Source of the DNA: Glycocaulis sp.
Lineage (GTDB): Bacteria > Pseudomonadota > Alphaproteobacteria > Caulobacterales > Maricaulaceae
Reading direction: 5' to 3'
Assembly: GCA_022565665.1 (NCBI GenBank)
Contig: JAIUMI010000002.1
Span: forward strand, 62,001-126,000
Length of the DNA: 64,000 nucleotides
Shown: piece after piece, positions 49,174-57,462 of the stretch
Layout of the letters: every line of letters begins with the position of its first letter
Numbering within the stretch: position 1 is the first letter of the stretch
Notes under the pieces: generated by a model
Seen by the model: only the letters and a program-made list of their open reading frames with translations
Databases searched by the model: none
What the model was told of the DNA's origin: nothing
Made by a program: the position numbers and the translations under genes

Positions 49174-49513
49174 AACCTGCTCCCAAAAGCCGCTCCCGGT
49201 TGACGCGATGCCAGCCGGAGAGGCCCCATGACGAAGCGGACGCCGTTCGCGCCCGCCTTCCTTTTCATCCTATGGGCAGGTGCAGCAAAAGCGCAAGCGA
49301 AAAATTGTCCGGATGAAGTTTCAGAAATTATCTTTGATTTTTCAATGAGTTAATATAAGTGCCGTGCTATCTTCCACGTGCATTTGCATGAATATCAAAT
49401 TTTTTGTTTGACCTGTGCGCAGTTTCGCGTGCAGCCTTCGCAGCGATGTTAGCGGTTGCAACAAGGGGCTTCCCCGTCGCAGCGGCTGACACGTCTGAAG
49501 AATGGAACGGCCC
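49174..49513. promoter_or_regulatory. Divergent promoter region of the ilv and thr operons
   Basis: 340 nt between the two leaders. It holds an AT-rich core (about 49285-49405, e.g. TAATATAAG and TTTTTTGTTTGACC) that must carry both promoters, but I cannot assign -10/-35 pairs with confidence. It also contains a hairpin around AAGGGGCTTCCCC (near 49470) and a short signal-peptide-like open frame at 49228-49353. Confidence 0.55.
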
Positions 49514-49648
49514 ATGTGCGAGCGTTTTGACATCGCCATGACTTTCTCCGCCGGTGGCTCTGCCGCCGGGGCTGCTTCCATGTCCGTCACCACCATCATC
49601 ACCATTACGACCACCGGCACCCCCGGGGGCGGAACGGATATGGGCTGA
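49514..49648 (+). CDS. thrL: thr leader peptide of the attenuator
   Basis: A 44-codon frame containing the run TTIITITTT (49589-49615) followed by GTPGGGTDMG and stop. Threonine and isoleucine codons in tandem are the hallmark of ThrL. The true start may be 49514, 49538 or 49580, all ATG and in frame; none has a strong ribosome site. Within it, 49624-49632 (CGGGGGCGG) can pair over 9 nt, one being G-U, with the terminator 5' arm at 49685-49693, the same geometry as in the ilv leader. Confidence 0.85.
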   Translation: MCERFDIAMTFSAGGSAAGAASMSVTTIITITTTGTPGGGTDMG

Positions 49649-49682
49649 CGAGGCAGGCAAACCTCAAACAGAACCCGGACCG

Positions 49683-49713
49683 ACCCGCTCCCGAAAGGAA
49701 GCGGGTTTTTTCT
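49683..49713 (+). terminator. Intrinsic terminator of the thr attenuator
   Basis: Stem ACCCGCT (49683-49689) with AGCGGGT (49700-49706), inner CC/GG pairs around GAAA, then a T-tract from 49706. It lies 52 nt before thrA. From CCCGCT to AGCGGG it is identical to the ilv terminator on the other strand. Confidence 0.9.
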
Positions 49714-49764
49714 TGTTTTCATCTCACGACAATTCGACCCACCGGCACTCAAGGACAGACGATC

Positions 49765-51561
49765 ATGAAACCCGATCACGCCCAGCCCCGGCCGCTATCA
49801 CAGGCCCAGCCGCCCGTCTGCGTACTCAAGTTAGGCAGCTCGGTGCTGGAGACCGATGCCGATTATCAGGCCGCAGCCCAGGAAGTCTTCCGTCATGTCC
49901 GGCGCGGGGAGAAGGTGATCGCGGTCGTCTCCGCACTGGCGGGGCAGACCGATGCCCTGCTGGCGCAGGGCGAGCGGGTGGGCGGCAATGGCGCCGAGCC
50001 ACACCCAGCCTTCCTGGCCCGTCTGGCGCGCGTAGGTGAGCTGCAGTCTGCCGCCCTGATGGGTCTTGCGCTGGCGCGTGTGGGGCTGCGCACACGGGTG
50101 ATGGATCCGGATGAGATGGGGCTGATGGCCGAGGGTGAGCCGCTGGACTCCGATCTGGCCAGCGTGGATCGCGACGCGCTGCACTCCGCACTCAGCCTCA
50201 ATGAGGTGCTGGTGGTGCCGGGCTTTACCGCGCAGCACGCCAAACATGGCGTCGTCACGCTCGGCCGGGGCGGGACGGATCTGACGGCAGTATTCTTTGC
50301 TGCCGAAGCAGGAGCCGCGCGGGTGCGGCTCATCAAGGATGTGGACGGTGTGTATGCCGAGGATCCGGCGCAAAATCCGGATGCGGAGCGCTATGCCGAG
50401 CTGGACTATGGAAAGGCGGCCGAGGCCAGCAAGGGGCTGATCCAGCCGAAAGCCATCTGGGCGGCGCGCGATGCCGGTGTGGTGATCGAGATCGCCGCCA
50501 TGGGCGCAGCTGAAGCCACGCGCATCTGCTCGGCGCCCGCGCGCAAGGCCCCGGCCCGGCCCCAACGGCCCTTGCGGGTGGCGCTGCTGGGCTGCGGCGC
50601 GGTGGGAGCAGGGGTGCTCGCCCACCTCAAGGCCCGTCCGGAGCTGTTCGAACTTAATCCGGTCCTCGTCCGCCGCCCTGAAACGCGCGAGGGGGAGGCC
50701 GGTGTGGTGTTCACCGCCGATCTTGACCGCGCCCTCGCTCACAGGCCCGATCTGGTGATCGAGGCGATGGGCGGGGCCGATTATCCCGCCACCATCATGG
50801 AAGGCGTGCTGGCAAGCGGCGCCAGCGTGGTGACGGCCAACAAGGCCGCGCTTGCCCGCCATTATGACGGGCTGCACGCCGCAGCACGGCAGGGCGGCGG
50901 ACGGCTTGCCTATTCGGCGTCTGTGGGTGGAGGCACGCCCATCCTCGAAGCGCTGGAACGTCTGGTCAGGGCGGGCGGTGTGCGCCGGATCGAGGGCGTG
51001 ATGAACGGCACGGCCAACTTCCTGCTCGACCGGCTGGCCGAGGGCGCGAACTTCGATGCGGCCGTAAAACGTGCGCAGGCGCTGGGCTTTGCCGAAGCCG
51101 ATCCGGCCGCCGACGTGGACGGGCATGATGCTGCTGACAAGCTGTCCCTGCTGATCCGCGAAGCCTTCGCCATCGCGGTTGACCCGGCAGATATCCCCAA
51201 GGATTCCCTTGCAGACGTCAGCGCAGACAAGGTCCAGAGAGCCCGCGAGGAGGGCCTCGCCTACAAGCAGATCGGCCTGTGTGAACTGCTGCCTGATGGC
51301 ACGCTGAAGGCCGAGGTGCGGGTGCGCCCGGTGCCGCTGAACCATCCGCTGGCGGGAGCGCGCAATGAGGAAAACCGCTTCGTCATCACCGGTAGCGACC
51401 ACGCCGTCCACGCCCTGTTCGGCAAGGGCGCGGGGCGCTGGCCGACCGCTGCAGCGGTGTTTGCCGATGTGATGGACATTCAGCGCAGACTGTCAGAGCC
51501 TGAGGCCCAGTCAAAGGCCCGCAAGGGCGAGCCGGACCGCCCCCTCCGGCTGAGGGCCTGA
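49765..51561 (+). CDS. thrA: Aspartate kinase-homoserine dehydrogenase fusion lacking ACT domains
   Basis: A 598-residue bifunctional enzyme. Residues ~18-262: amino-acid kinase domain with VVSALAGQTDALL, GVVTLGRGGTDLTAVFFAAEAGA and IKDVDGVYAEDP. The opening motif is KLGSSVL where aspartate kinases usually have KFGGTSV. Residues ~272-590: homoserine dehydrogenase with VALLGCGAVGAG, VTANKAALA, SASVGGGTPILEAL, GVMNGTANFLL and GFAEADPAADVDGHDAADK. E. coli ThrA is ~820 residues; the missing ~220 correspond to the ACT regulatory region between the domains. Threonine feedback is therefore likely lost, with control left to the attenuator. Confidence 0.9.
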   Translation: MKPDHAQPRPLSQAQPPVCVLKLGSSVLETDADYQAAAQEVFRHVRRGEKVIAVVSALAGQTDALLAQGERVGGNGAEPHPAFLARLARVGELQSAALMGLALARVGLRTRVMDPDEMGLMAEGEPLDSDLASVDRDALHSALSLNEVLVVPGFTAQHAKHGVVTLGRGGTDLTAVFFAAEAGAARVRLIKDVDGVYAEDPAQNPDAERYAELDYGKAAEASKGLIQPKAIWAARDAGVVIEIAAMGAAEATRICSAPARKAPARPQRPLRVALLGCGAVGAGVLAHLKARPELFELNPVLVRRPETREGEAGVVFTADLDRALAHRPDLVIEAMGGADYPATIMEGVLASGASVVTANKAALARHYDGLHAAARQGGGRLAYSASVGGGTPILEALERLVRAGGVRRIEGVMNGTANFLLDRLAEGANFDAAVKRAQALGFAEADPAADVDGHDAADKLSLLIREAFAIAVDPADIPKDSLADVSADKVQRAREEGLAYKQIGLCELLPDGTLKAEVRVRPVPLNHPLAGARNEENRFVITGSDHAVHALFGKGAGRWPTAAAVFADVMDIQRRLSEPEAQSKARKGEPDRPLRLRA

Positions 51562-51591
51562 TCCATGGCGGGCAGGGAAAGGATCGGCGCG

Positions 51592-52539
51592 ATGAGAACC
51601 ATCGCCAGCGCCAGCGCACCGGCCAGCATCGGCAATGTCGGGCCGGGTTTTGACATATTGGGACAGGCATTTGATGCCCTGAAGGACAGGGTAACCGTCC
51701 ATCGCGAGGACGCGCCGGGCGTCCGGCTGGGCAAGGTGACGGGCTGTGTGCCGGGCCTGCCCGCCGAACCGCACCGCAATACGGCGCTTGCCGCCGCGCT
51801 CGCCCTGCTGGAAAGCCAGAAGGCCCCGTTTGGCGTCCGGCTAGATGTCGACAAGGGCGTGCCCGTAAGCGCCGGCATGGGCGGGTCTGCGGCCTCGGCC
51901 GTCGCTGCCGTGGTGGCCGTCAACGCCCTGCTGGACAAGCCGCTGGCGCATGGCGCGCTGCTGCCCTTCGCGATGGAAGGCGAGCGGGTCTCCTCCGATC
52001 CGCCCCCCTGGGACAATGTGATGGCAAGCCTTTTGGGCGGGCTGGTGATTGCCGCGCGCCTCGATGCGGCCCACGTCCAGCAGATACCCGCACCCGAAGG
52101 ACTGGTGTCGATTGTCGTTCACCCCGATGCGGAGATCGAGACGCGGGCGGCGCGCGGCATCCTCAAACCCACCATCCCCATGGAAACGGTGGTGGAGCAT
52201 TCACGGCGTCTGGCCGCCTTCGTGGCCGGATGTGCAGCCAGTGATCTCAAACTGATCCGCGACGGGCTGGACGATGTGCTGGTCGAGCCGCAGCGCCGCT
52301 TCCTCCTGCCGGCTCTGCCTGCGGTGAAGGCGGCAGCCCTGGGCGCAGGCGCGCTTGGCTGTTCCTTCTCCGGCTCCGGTCCGTCCATCTTTGCCTGGGC
52401 GGTTGAGGCGGATGCCGACGCGGTGGAAAAGGCCATGGTGAAAGCCTTCAAGGCCGAGGGCTTGAAATCGCGCAGCTACCGCGCCGCGATCCGCTCTCAA
52501 GGCGCGCGGCTGGAGCCGGCCATGGAGACGGTGGCATGA
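51592..52539 (+). CDS. thrB: Homoserine kinase, GHMP type
   Basis: A 315-residue GHMP kinase phosphorylating homoserine. Motifs: SASAPASIGNVGPGFDILGQAF and the ATP loop VPVSAGMGGSAASAVAA; C-terminal GCSFSGSGPSIFAW. Alphaproteobacteria usually use an unrelated APH-type homoserine kinase, so this GHMP form is unusual. The ATG at 51592 follows AAAGGA and gives the normal N-terminus; 51565 is an alternative. It lies 30 nt after thrA and overlaps thrC by 4 nt. Confidence 0.93.
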   Translation: MRTIASASAPASIGNVGPGFDILGQAFDALKDRVTVHREDAPGVRLGKVTGCVPGLPAEPHRNTALAAALALLESQKAPFGVRLDVDKGVPVSAGMGGSAASAVAAVVAVNALLDKPLAHGALLPFAMEGERVSSDPPPWDNVMASLLGGLVIAARLDAAHVQQIPAPEGLVSIVVHPDAEIETRAARGILKPTIPMETVVEHSRRLAAFVAGCAASDLKLIRDGLDDVLVEPQRRFLLPALPAVKAAALGAGALGCSFSGSGPSIFAWAVEADADAVEKAMVKAFKAEGLKSRSYRAAIRSQGARLEPAMETVA

Positions 52540-53858
52540 AATTCGTTTCCACACGCGCCAAGCAGGCGGTGACCTTGAGCGAAGCCATCAGGCGCGGTGC
52601 AGCGCCCGATGGCGGGCTTTACGTGCCGGAGCGCCTGCCCCGCTTTGAGGCAGGGGAACTGCCCGCTGGCCTGCCCCTGCCGAGGCTCGCCGAACGGCTT
52701 TTAAAGCCTTTCTTTGTGGACGATGCGCTGGACGTGCATCTTGGCGATATCTGCGCCAATGCGTTCAACTTCCCCGTACCGCTGGTGACGCCGGATCCGG
52801 CCCGTCCCGGCCTGCGCGCGCTGGAGCTGTTTCACGGCCCCACCGGCGCGTTCAAGGATTTCGGCACGCGCTTCCTGATGGGTGCGCTGGACCGCATGGC
52901 CCGCCCCGGCGAGCGCTTCACCGTGCTGGTCGCCACGTCCGGCGATACGGGCGGGGCGGCAGGTTGCGCGGCAGAAGGGCGGGAGAATGTGTCGCTCGCC
53001 ATCCTCTATCCGCAAGGGCGCGTCTCGGCCTTTCAGGAGCACCAGCTGACCTGCTGGGGCGAGGGCGTTGCCGCCTTCAGCGTGAAGGGCGATTTCGATG
53101 CCTGTCAGGCACTGGTCAAATCGGCCTTTGCCGATGTAGCCCTGACGCGCCGCTTCAATCTGACCTCGGCCAATTCCATCAATATCGCCCGGCTGCTGCC
53201 GCAGATGGTCTATCTCGCCGGGGCCGCGCTGGACGTGCACAAGGCCAGCGGCGTTGCGCCCGGCTTCATCATCCCCTCGGGCAATCTGGGTCATGCGCTG
53301 GCCGCGCTCTATGCCCGCGCCATCGGCGCCCCCATCGGGCCGATCGTGGTGGCCACCAATGCCAATGACGCGCTCTCGCGCTGGGCGGCCACCGGGCTCT
53401 ACCAGCCGCTGCCCTCGGTGGCGACGCTGGCGAACGCCATGGATATCGGCGCGCCGAACAATTTCGAGCGCCTTGCCGCGCTGGAACCCGGTCAGCGCGC
53501 GGTGAGCGTGGAGCGCGTGCTGGACGATGCCATCCGCGCCCGGATCAGCGAGGACTTTGCCCGCTCGGGCTATGTCTGGTGCCCCCATTCGGCCATTGGC
53601 GCGGAGAGCTGGCACCGCCTGCCTGAAGCGGCGCGCGAGCAGCGCGTCTGGATCAGCGCGGCGACGGCCCATCCGTACAAGTTTGCCGATATTGTTGAGC
53701 CTCTTACCGGAAGCGCCATCGTGCCCAGCCCGGCACTGGAAGCGGTGCTGAAGCGCCGCTCTGAAAAGCGCGCAATCAAGGCCGATCCCCAGACGCTCGC
53801 CCGCGCTCTGGCCGATACATTCCGCCCGGCCCATGCCGGCGAGGGAGTTCCTGCATGA
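52536..53858 (+). CDS. thrC: Threonine synthase
   Basis: A 440-residue PLP enzyme converting phosphohomoserine to threonine. PLP Lys in [16 protein letters not shown], followed by [17 protein letters not shown] and [17 protein letters not shown]-terminal [13 protein letters not shown] is diagnostic. It overlaps thrB (52536-52539) and ilvD (53855-53858) by ATGA junctions. Confidence 0.96.
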   Translation: MKFVSTRAKQAVTLSEAIRRGAAPDGGLYVPERLPRFEAGELPAGLPLPRLAERLLKPFFVDDALDVHLGDICANAFNFPVPLVTPDPARPGLRALELFHGPTGAFKDFGTRFLMGALDRMARPGERFTVLVATSGDTGGAAGCAAEGRENVSLAILYPQGRVSAFQEHQLTCWGEGVAAFSVKGDFDACQALVKSAFADVALTRRFNLTSANSINIARLLPQMVYLAGAALDVHKASGVAPGFIIPSGNLGHALAALYARAIGAPIGPIVVATNANDALSRWAATGLYQPLPSVATLANAMDIGAPNNFERLAALEPGQRAVSVERVLDDAIRARISEDFARSGYVWCPHSAIGAESWHRLPEAAREQRVWISAATAHPYKFADIVEPLTGSAIVPSPALEAVLKRRSEKRAIKADPQTLARALADTFRPAHAGEGVPA

Positions 53859-55540
53859 CCACCCCAAAATCGCCTTCGCGCACCCTGATCGAGGGTCCGG
53901 CGCGCGCACCTGCACGCGCGATGCTACGCGCGGCCGGCTATGACGATGAGGCCATGGCCAAGCCGCTGATCGCGATTCTCAACACCTGGTCGAGCGTAAC
54001 GCCCTGCAACATGCATCTGGCGGATCTCGCTGTGCATGCACGCGAGGGCATCAGGGCGGCAGGCGGCACGCCGGTCGATTTCAACACCATCGTGGTCACG
54101 GACGGTATCTCGATGGGTACTGAAGGCATGCGCGCCAGCCTGATGAGCCGCGAATGCGTGGCTGATTCTGCCGAACTTGCCGTGCGCGGACATTGCCTTG
54201 ATGCGGTGCTGTTTCTGGTCGGGTGCGACAAGACGATTCCCGCCGCTGCGATGGCCGCGGCCCGCCTCGACCTGCCAAGCGTGGTGCTCTATGGCGGCTC
54301 GATCATGCCCGGCAGGCTTGGCGAGAAGAACATCACCATCCAGGACGTGTTCGAGGCCGTAGGCGCGTGCGCGGCAGGCCGGATCAGCGAGGAAGAGCTG
54401 GCAGAGGTGGAAAAGGCCGCCTGCCCGGGTGCGGGTGCCTGCGGAGGCCAGTTCACCGCCAATACTATGGCGCTGGCGCTCACCTTCCTCGGCCTCTCGC
54501 CCATGGGGCTGAATGATATTCCGGCCGTTGATCCGCGCAAAACCGGCGCCGCGCGCCGGGCCGGTGAACTGGTGGTGGAAGCCTTGCGCGAAGAGCGCAA
54601 TGCGCGCCAGCTCATCACGCCTGTCAGCCTGAAAAATGCCGCGGCCGCCGTGAGCGCCACCGCAGGCTCGACCAATGCCGTGCTGCATCTGGTTGCCATT
54701 GCACGGGAGGCTGGCATCGGGCCTGACGGCTTCTCCATTGATGATTTTGACCGCATCTCACGTTCCACGCCGGTGATTGCGGACCTCAAGCCCGGCGGAC
54801 GCTATATGGCGCCTGACATGGCCGCGGCGGGCGGCTCGGCGCTTCTGGGCCGCAGGCTGAAAGAGGCAGGCCTGATCAAGGATGCGCCCACCGTTACCGG
54901 CGACACGCTCTACGCCCTGGTGTCCGATGCGGCTGAAACACCGGGGCAGGACGTTATCCGCAGCGCGGGCACACCGCTGAAAGCGCGCGGCGGCTTTGGC
55001 ATTCTCTATGGCGATCTCGCCCCTGAGGGGTGCGTTGCCAAGCTCGCCGGGCATGACCGGCTGCTCTTTTCCGGTCCGGCGCGGGTGTTTGACGGCGAGG
55101 ATGCCTGCTTTGCGGCCGTCCAGTCCGGTCAGATACGCAAGGGTGATGTGGTGGTGATCCGTCATGAAGGCCCTGCGGGCGGACCGGGCATGCGCGAAAT
55201 GCTGGCCGTCACGGCAGCCATTCAGGGCGCGGGGCTGGGTGATGATGTGGCGCTGGTCACGGACGGGCGCTTCTCAGGAGCAACCCACGGCTTCATGGTC
55301 GGCCATGTCGCGCCGGAGGCCGCGCGCGGCGGGCCCATCGCCTTCCTCAAGGATGGTGACCGGGTGACGATCGATGTGGAACGCCAGCGCATCGATACCG
55401 ATGCCGATCTGGAGACGCGCGCCAAGGCAGGCTTTACCGCGCCGCGCCCGCGCTATCGATCAGGCGCGCTGGCCAAATATGCCGCTCTTGTGGGTTCGGC
55501 TTCGCAAGGCGCGACCACCAGCTTCCCCTTCAGCGACTAA
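53855..55540 (+). CDS. ilvD: Dihydroxy-acid dehydratase
   Basis: A 561-residue iron-sulfur dehydratase of valine and isoleucine synthesis. Cysteines in [32 protein letters not shown] and [19 protein letters not shown]. It is the last gene of the thrA-thrB-thrC operon, so the isoleucine pathway depends here on the threonine attenuator, whose run contains both Thr and Ile codons. Its stop overlaps ptsN's as CTAA. Confidence 0.96.
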   Translation: MTTPKSPSRTLIEGPARAPARAMLRAAGYDDEAMAKPLIAILNTWSSVTPCNMHLADLAVHAREGIRAAGGTPVDFNTIVVTDGISMGTEGMRASLMSRECVADSAELAVRGHCLDAVLFLVGCDKTIPAAAMAAARLDLPSVVLYGGSIMPGRLGEKNITIQDVFEAVGACAAGRISEEELAEVEKAACPGAGACGGQFTANTMALALTFLGLSPMGLNDIPAVDPRKTGAARRAGELVVEALREERNARQLITPVSLKNAAAAVSATAGSTNAVLHLVAIAREAGIGPDGFSIDDFDRISRSTPVIADLKPGGRYMAPDMAAAGGSALLGRRLKEAGLIKDAPTVTGDTLYALVSDAAETPGQDVIRSAGTPLKARGGFGILYGDLAPEGCVAKLAGHDRLLFSGPARVFDGEDACFAAVQSGQIRKGDVVVIRHEGPAGGPGMREMLAVTAAIQGAGLGDDVALVTDGRFSGATHGFMVGHVAPEAARGGPIAFLKDGDRVTIDVERQRIDTDADLETRAKAGFTAPRPRYRSGALAKYAALVGSASQGATTSFPFSD

Positions 55541-56004
55541 GCGGCGTCAATCGTCTGGGCGGCGCCCGACAATATGGCGTTGACGGCAGCTGAATCCGGC
55601 GCAGCGCGCAGGGCCGTGCGGATATCCTCGCGGCGGAAGAGGCGTGCCACACGGGCCAGCGCCTTGAGGTGTTCCGCCCCTGAATCTTCCGGCGCCAGCA
55701 GCAGGAAGACCAGATCGGCATGACGGCCATCGACCGCATCGAAATCGACCGGCGTCTTCAGCCGCGCGAACACACCGCACATGCGGTCCACCTGGGACGT
55801 GCGCGCATGGGGTATGGCCACGCCATCACCTACGCCGGTCGAGCCGAGGCGCTCGCGCTCCATCACCGCGTCCAGCACGGTGCGCGACGGCACGTGCAGG
55901 GTGCGCTGTGCTAGGTCGCACAGGGCCTGGAGCACCTGTTTGCGGCTGGTGCCGGGCAGGTCGGCAACAGCCCCGCCGGGCGGGATCAGATCTGTCAGAG
56001 CCAT
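55537..56004 (-). CDS. ptsN: Nitrogen-PTS phosphoacceptor EIIA-Ntr
   Basis: A 155-residue PTS EIIA protein of the nitrogen branch. Phosphorylated His in [16 protein letters not shown]; the [10 protein letters not shown] motif precedes it. It probably senses nitrogen and potassium status through PtsP/NPr. It lies 40 nt downstream of hpf, the usual order hpf-ptsN; rpoN is not in front. Confidence 0.93.
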   Translation of the reverse strand: MALTDLIPPGGAVADLPGTSRKQVLQALCDLAQRTLHVPSRTVLDAVMERERLGSTGVGDGVAIPHARTSQVDRMCGVFARLKTPVDFDAVDGRHADLVFLLLAPEDSGAEHLKALARVARLFRREDIRTALRAAPDSAAVNAILSGAAQTIDAA

Positions 56005-56044
56005 GTCGTGCCTTCTGCTGATGCCGGTTTACGGGGAGGTCCGG

Positions 56045-56671
56045 CTAGCGAGCGGCGCCGTCTTTAACCTCTCTTGCCGGATCAATCCACCCCACATGTC
56101 CATCGGGGCGGCGATAGACCACGTTCAGCGATCCGCTGGCCGCATTTCTGAACAGGATGAAGGGCGCATCGAGCACGTCCATCTCGTGAACGGCCATCGA
56201 CACGGTCAGCGTGCGCAGCTCGCCTACCGTTTCGGCAACAATGACGGGTTCGGACCCGCCGGTCGCGCCGCCATCATCGCCATCATCCTCGTCTTCATCG
56301 AGCACGACGGCACGGCCGTTGCCCCGGAAAACCACGATGGGTGTTTCCTCTGCCGGCAGGCCGGCCTTGTTCTCGTTGTGATGGTCTTTCAGGCGGCGCT
56401 TGTAGCGGCGCAGACGCTTTTCCAGATGTTCCACGGCAATCTCGGCGGCGGCATAGGCATCCGTCCCCTCACCGGAGGCCTGCAGAAAAGCGCCGGACGG
56501 CAGGTGAAGCGAGCACTCCACCTTGAAACCGAACCCTTCCTTGGTGGCGGTGATGAACGCCTCTCCGGGACGGCTGAAATACTTGGCGGTGCCTTCCTCT
56601 ACCTTGCCTTCAATACGCTCGCGCAGGGCGGGCGAAACGTCGATACCCTTGGAAACAAACTGGATGTGCAT
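56045..56671 (-). CDS. hpf: Ribosome hibernation promoting factor, long form
   Basis: A 208-residue protein that dimerises 70S ribosomes in stationary phase. N-terminal S30AE domain (MHIQFVSKGIDVSPALRERI, with HLPSGAFLQASGEGTDAYAA and RLRRYKRRLKDHH). It has an acidic linker and a C-terminal dimerisation domain (MAVHEMDVLDAPFILFRNAA). The ATG at 56671 has GGAG 5 nt before it, better than the upstream ATG at 56722. Confidence 0.94.
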   Translation of the reverse strand: MHIQFVSKGIDVSPALRERIEGKVEEGTAKYFSRPGEAFITATKEGFGFKVECSLHLPSGAFLQASGEGTDAYAAAEIAVEHLEKRLRRYKRRLKDHHNENKAGLPAEETPIVVFRGNGRAVVLDEDEDDGDDGGATGGSEPVIVAETVGELRTLTVSMAVHEMDVLDAPFILFRNAASGSLNVVYRRPDGHVGWIDPAREVKDGAAR

Positions 56672-56701
56672 ATGAGCTCCATCTGCCGCGGGCGCGCCGC
56701 G

Positions 56702-56740
56702 CTGGCGTGGAGCCTTTTTCAAAAAGGCCCCCGGCGCCAG
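56702..56740 (-). promoter_or_regulatory. Hairpin in the hpf 5' region
   Basis: CTGGCG (56702-56707) pairs with CGCCAG (56735-56740), enclosing an A/T-rich inverted repeat GCCTTTTT/AAAAAGGC (56712-56728). It lies 31 nt before the hpf start. It may be a 5' UTR structure or a terminator-like element; no known family is recognised. Confidence 0.35.
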
Positions 56741-56851
56741 AGACAGCGCGTGGCCAAATTCCGGACCGAAAGGCCGGACCTCCTGACGGTAACAAGCGTG
56801 CGCGCCCCGTCAATGGAGGGAAGTGGTTAAGACTGCCGATTCCGGCGGTTG

Positions 56852-57343
56852 TCAGCCCACCGGCGCCGGCGTGCGGAAGGTGGACAGGCAGGCGTCCGTG
56901 AGCTGCCAGCGCCCGTCGATCATCCGGAAGCGGCAGGCGGCGTGATCACGCGCAGGCGTGCCCAGATTGACCTCCCGCGTGCCTTCGGGGTTGAGGGCCT
57001 CGAAGCGCCCTTGCGGGAAGGCATAGCTGATGCGTTCACTCGCATTGGCGCCGGGTGCCTCGTACACGCACATGGGTGGCTGCATGAGCACGCTGCGCAC
57101 CGAGGCATCGCCCATGCGCTGGCCAAAAATCTGGGCCCTGAGCGCCGGGTCCTGTGCACGCAGCTGGTCGGCCAGAGCGGCGCTCTGCGGCGGCAGATAG
57201 TCAGCCAGCCCGCCCGGATTGCCCGCAACGATCACTCCGAAAGCCTGGCGTTCGGCACCATCGGCCTCCCGGCAGATGGGAGTCGTGGCACAGGCGCTAA
57301 CGGCGAACGCGGCAAGAAGGCTGATCACGCCAAGACGCTGCAT
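56852..57343 (-). CDS. Small hypothetical lipoprotein
   Basis: A 163-residue lipoprotein (lipobox VSACA). The mature part has four Cys, two near IC-READG and VYEAPG, and the last near AACRFRMIDGRW and TDACLSTF. I do not recognise a family. The ATG at 57343 follows GGAGAT; an upstream in-frame ATG would miss the signal. Confidence 0.6.
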   Translation of the reverse strand: MQRLGVISLLAAFAVSACATTPICREADGAERQAFGVIVAGNPGGLADYLPPQSAALADQLRAQDPALRAQIFGQRMGDASVRSVLMQPPMCVYEAPGANASERISYAFPQGRFEALNPEGTREVNLGTPARDHAACRFRMIDGRWQLTDACLSTFRTPAPVG

Positions 57344-57462
57344 CGGGCAAATCTCCAAATGGCCATTCCGGCACGGCCGGATATTCGTGGTGAGACATTG
57401 CATGAGCCAGCCATGCCCGCCAAGGGCCAAACGCGCTCACGGCCCCTCCCATGGCAGACAGG

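Noticed and set aside
49831-51411. A 526-codon leftward open frame opposite thrA
   Set aside because: Shadow of the thrA reading frame; no recognisable motif and skewed composition.
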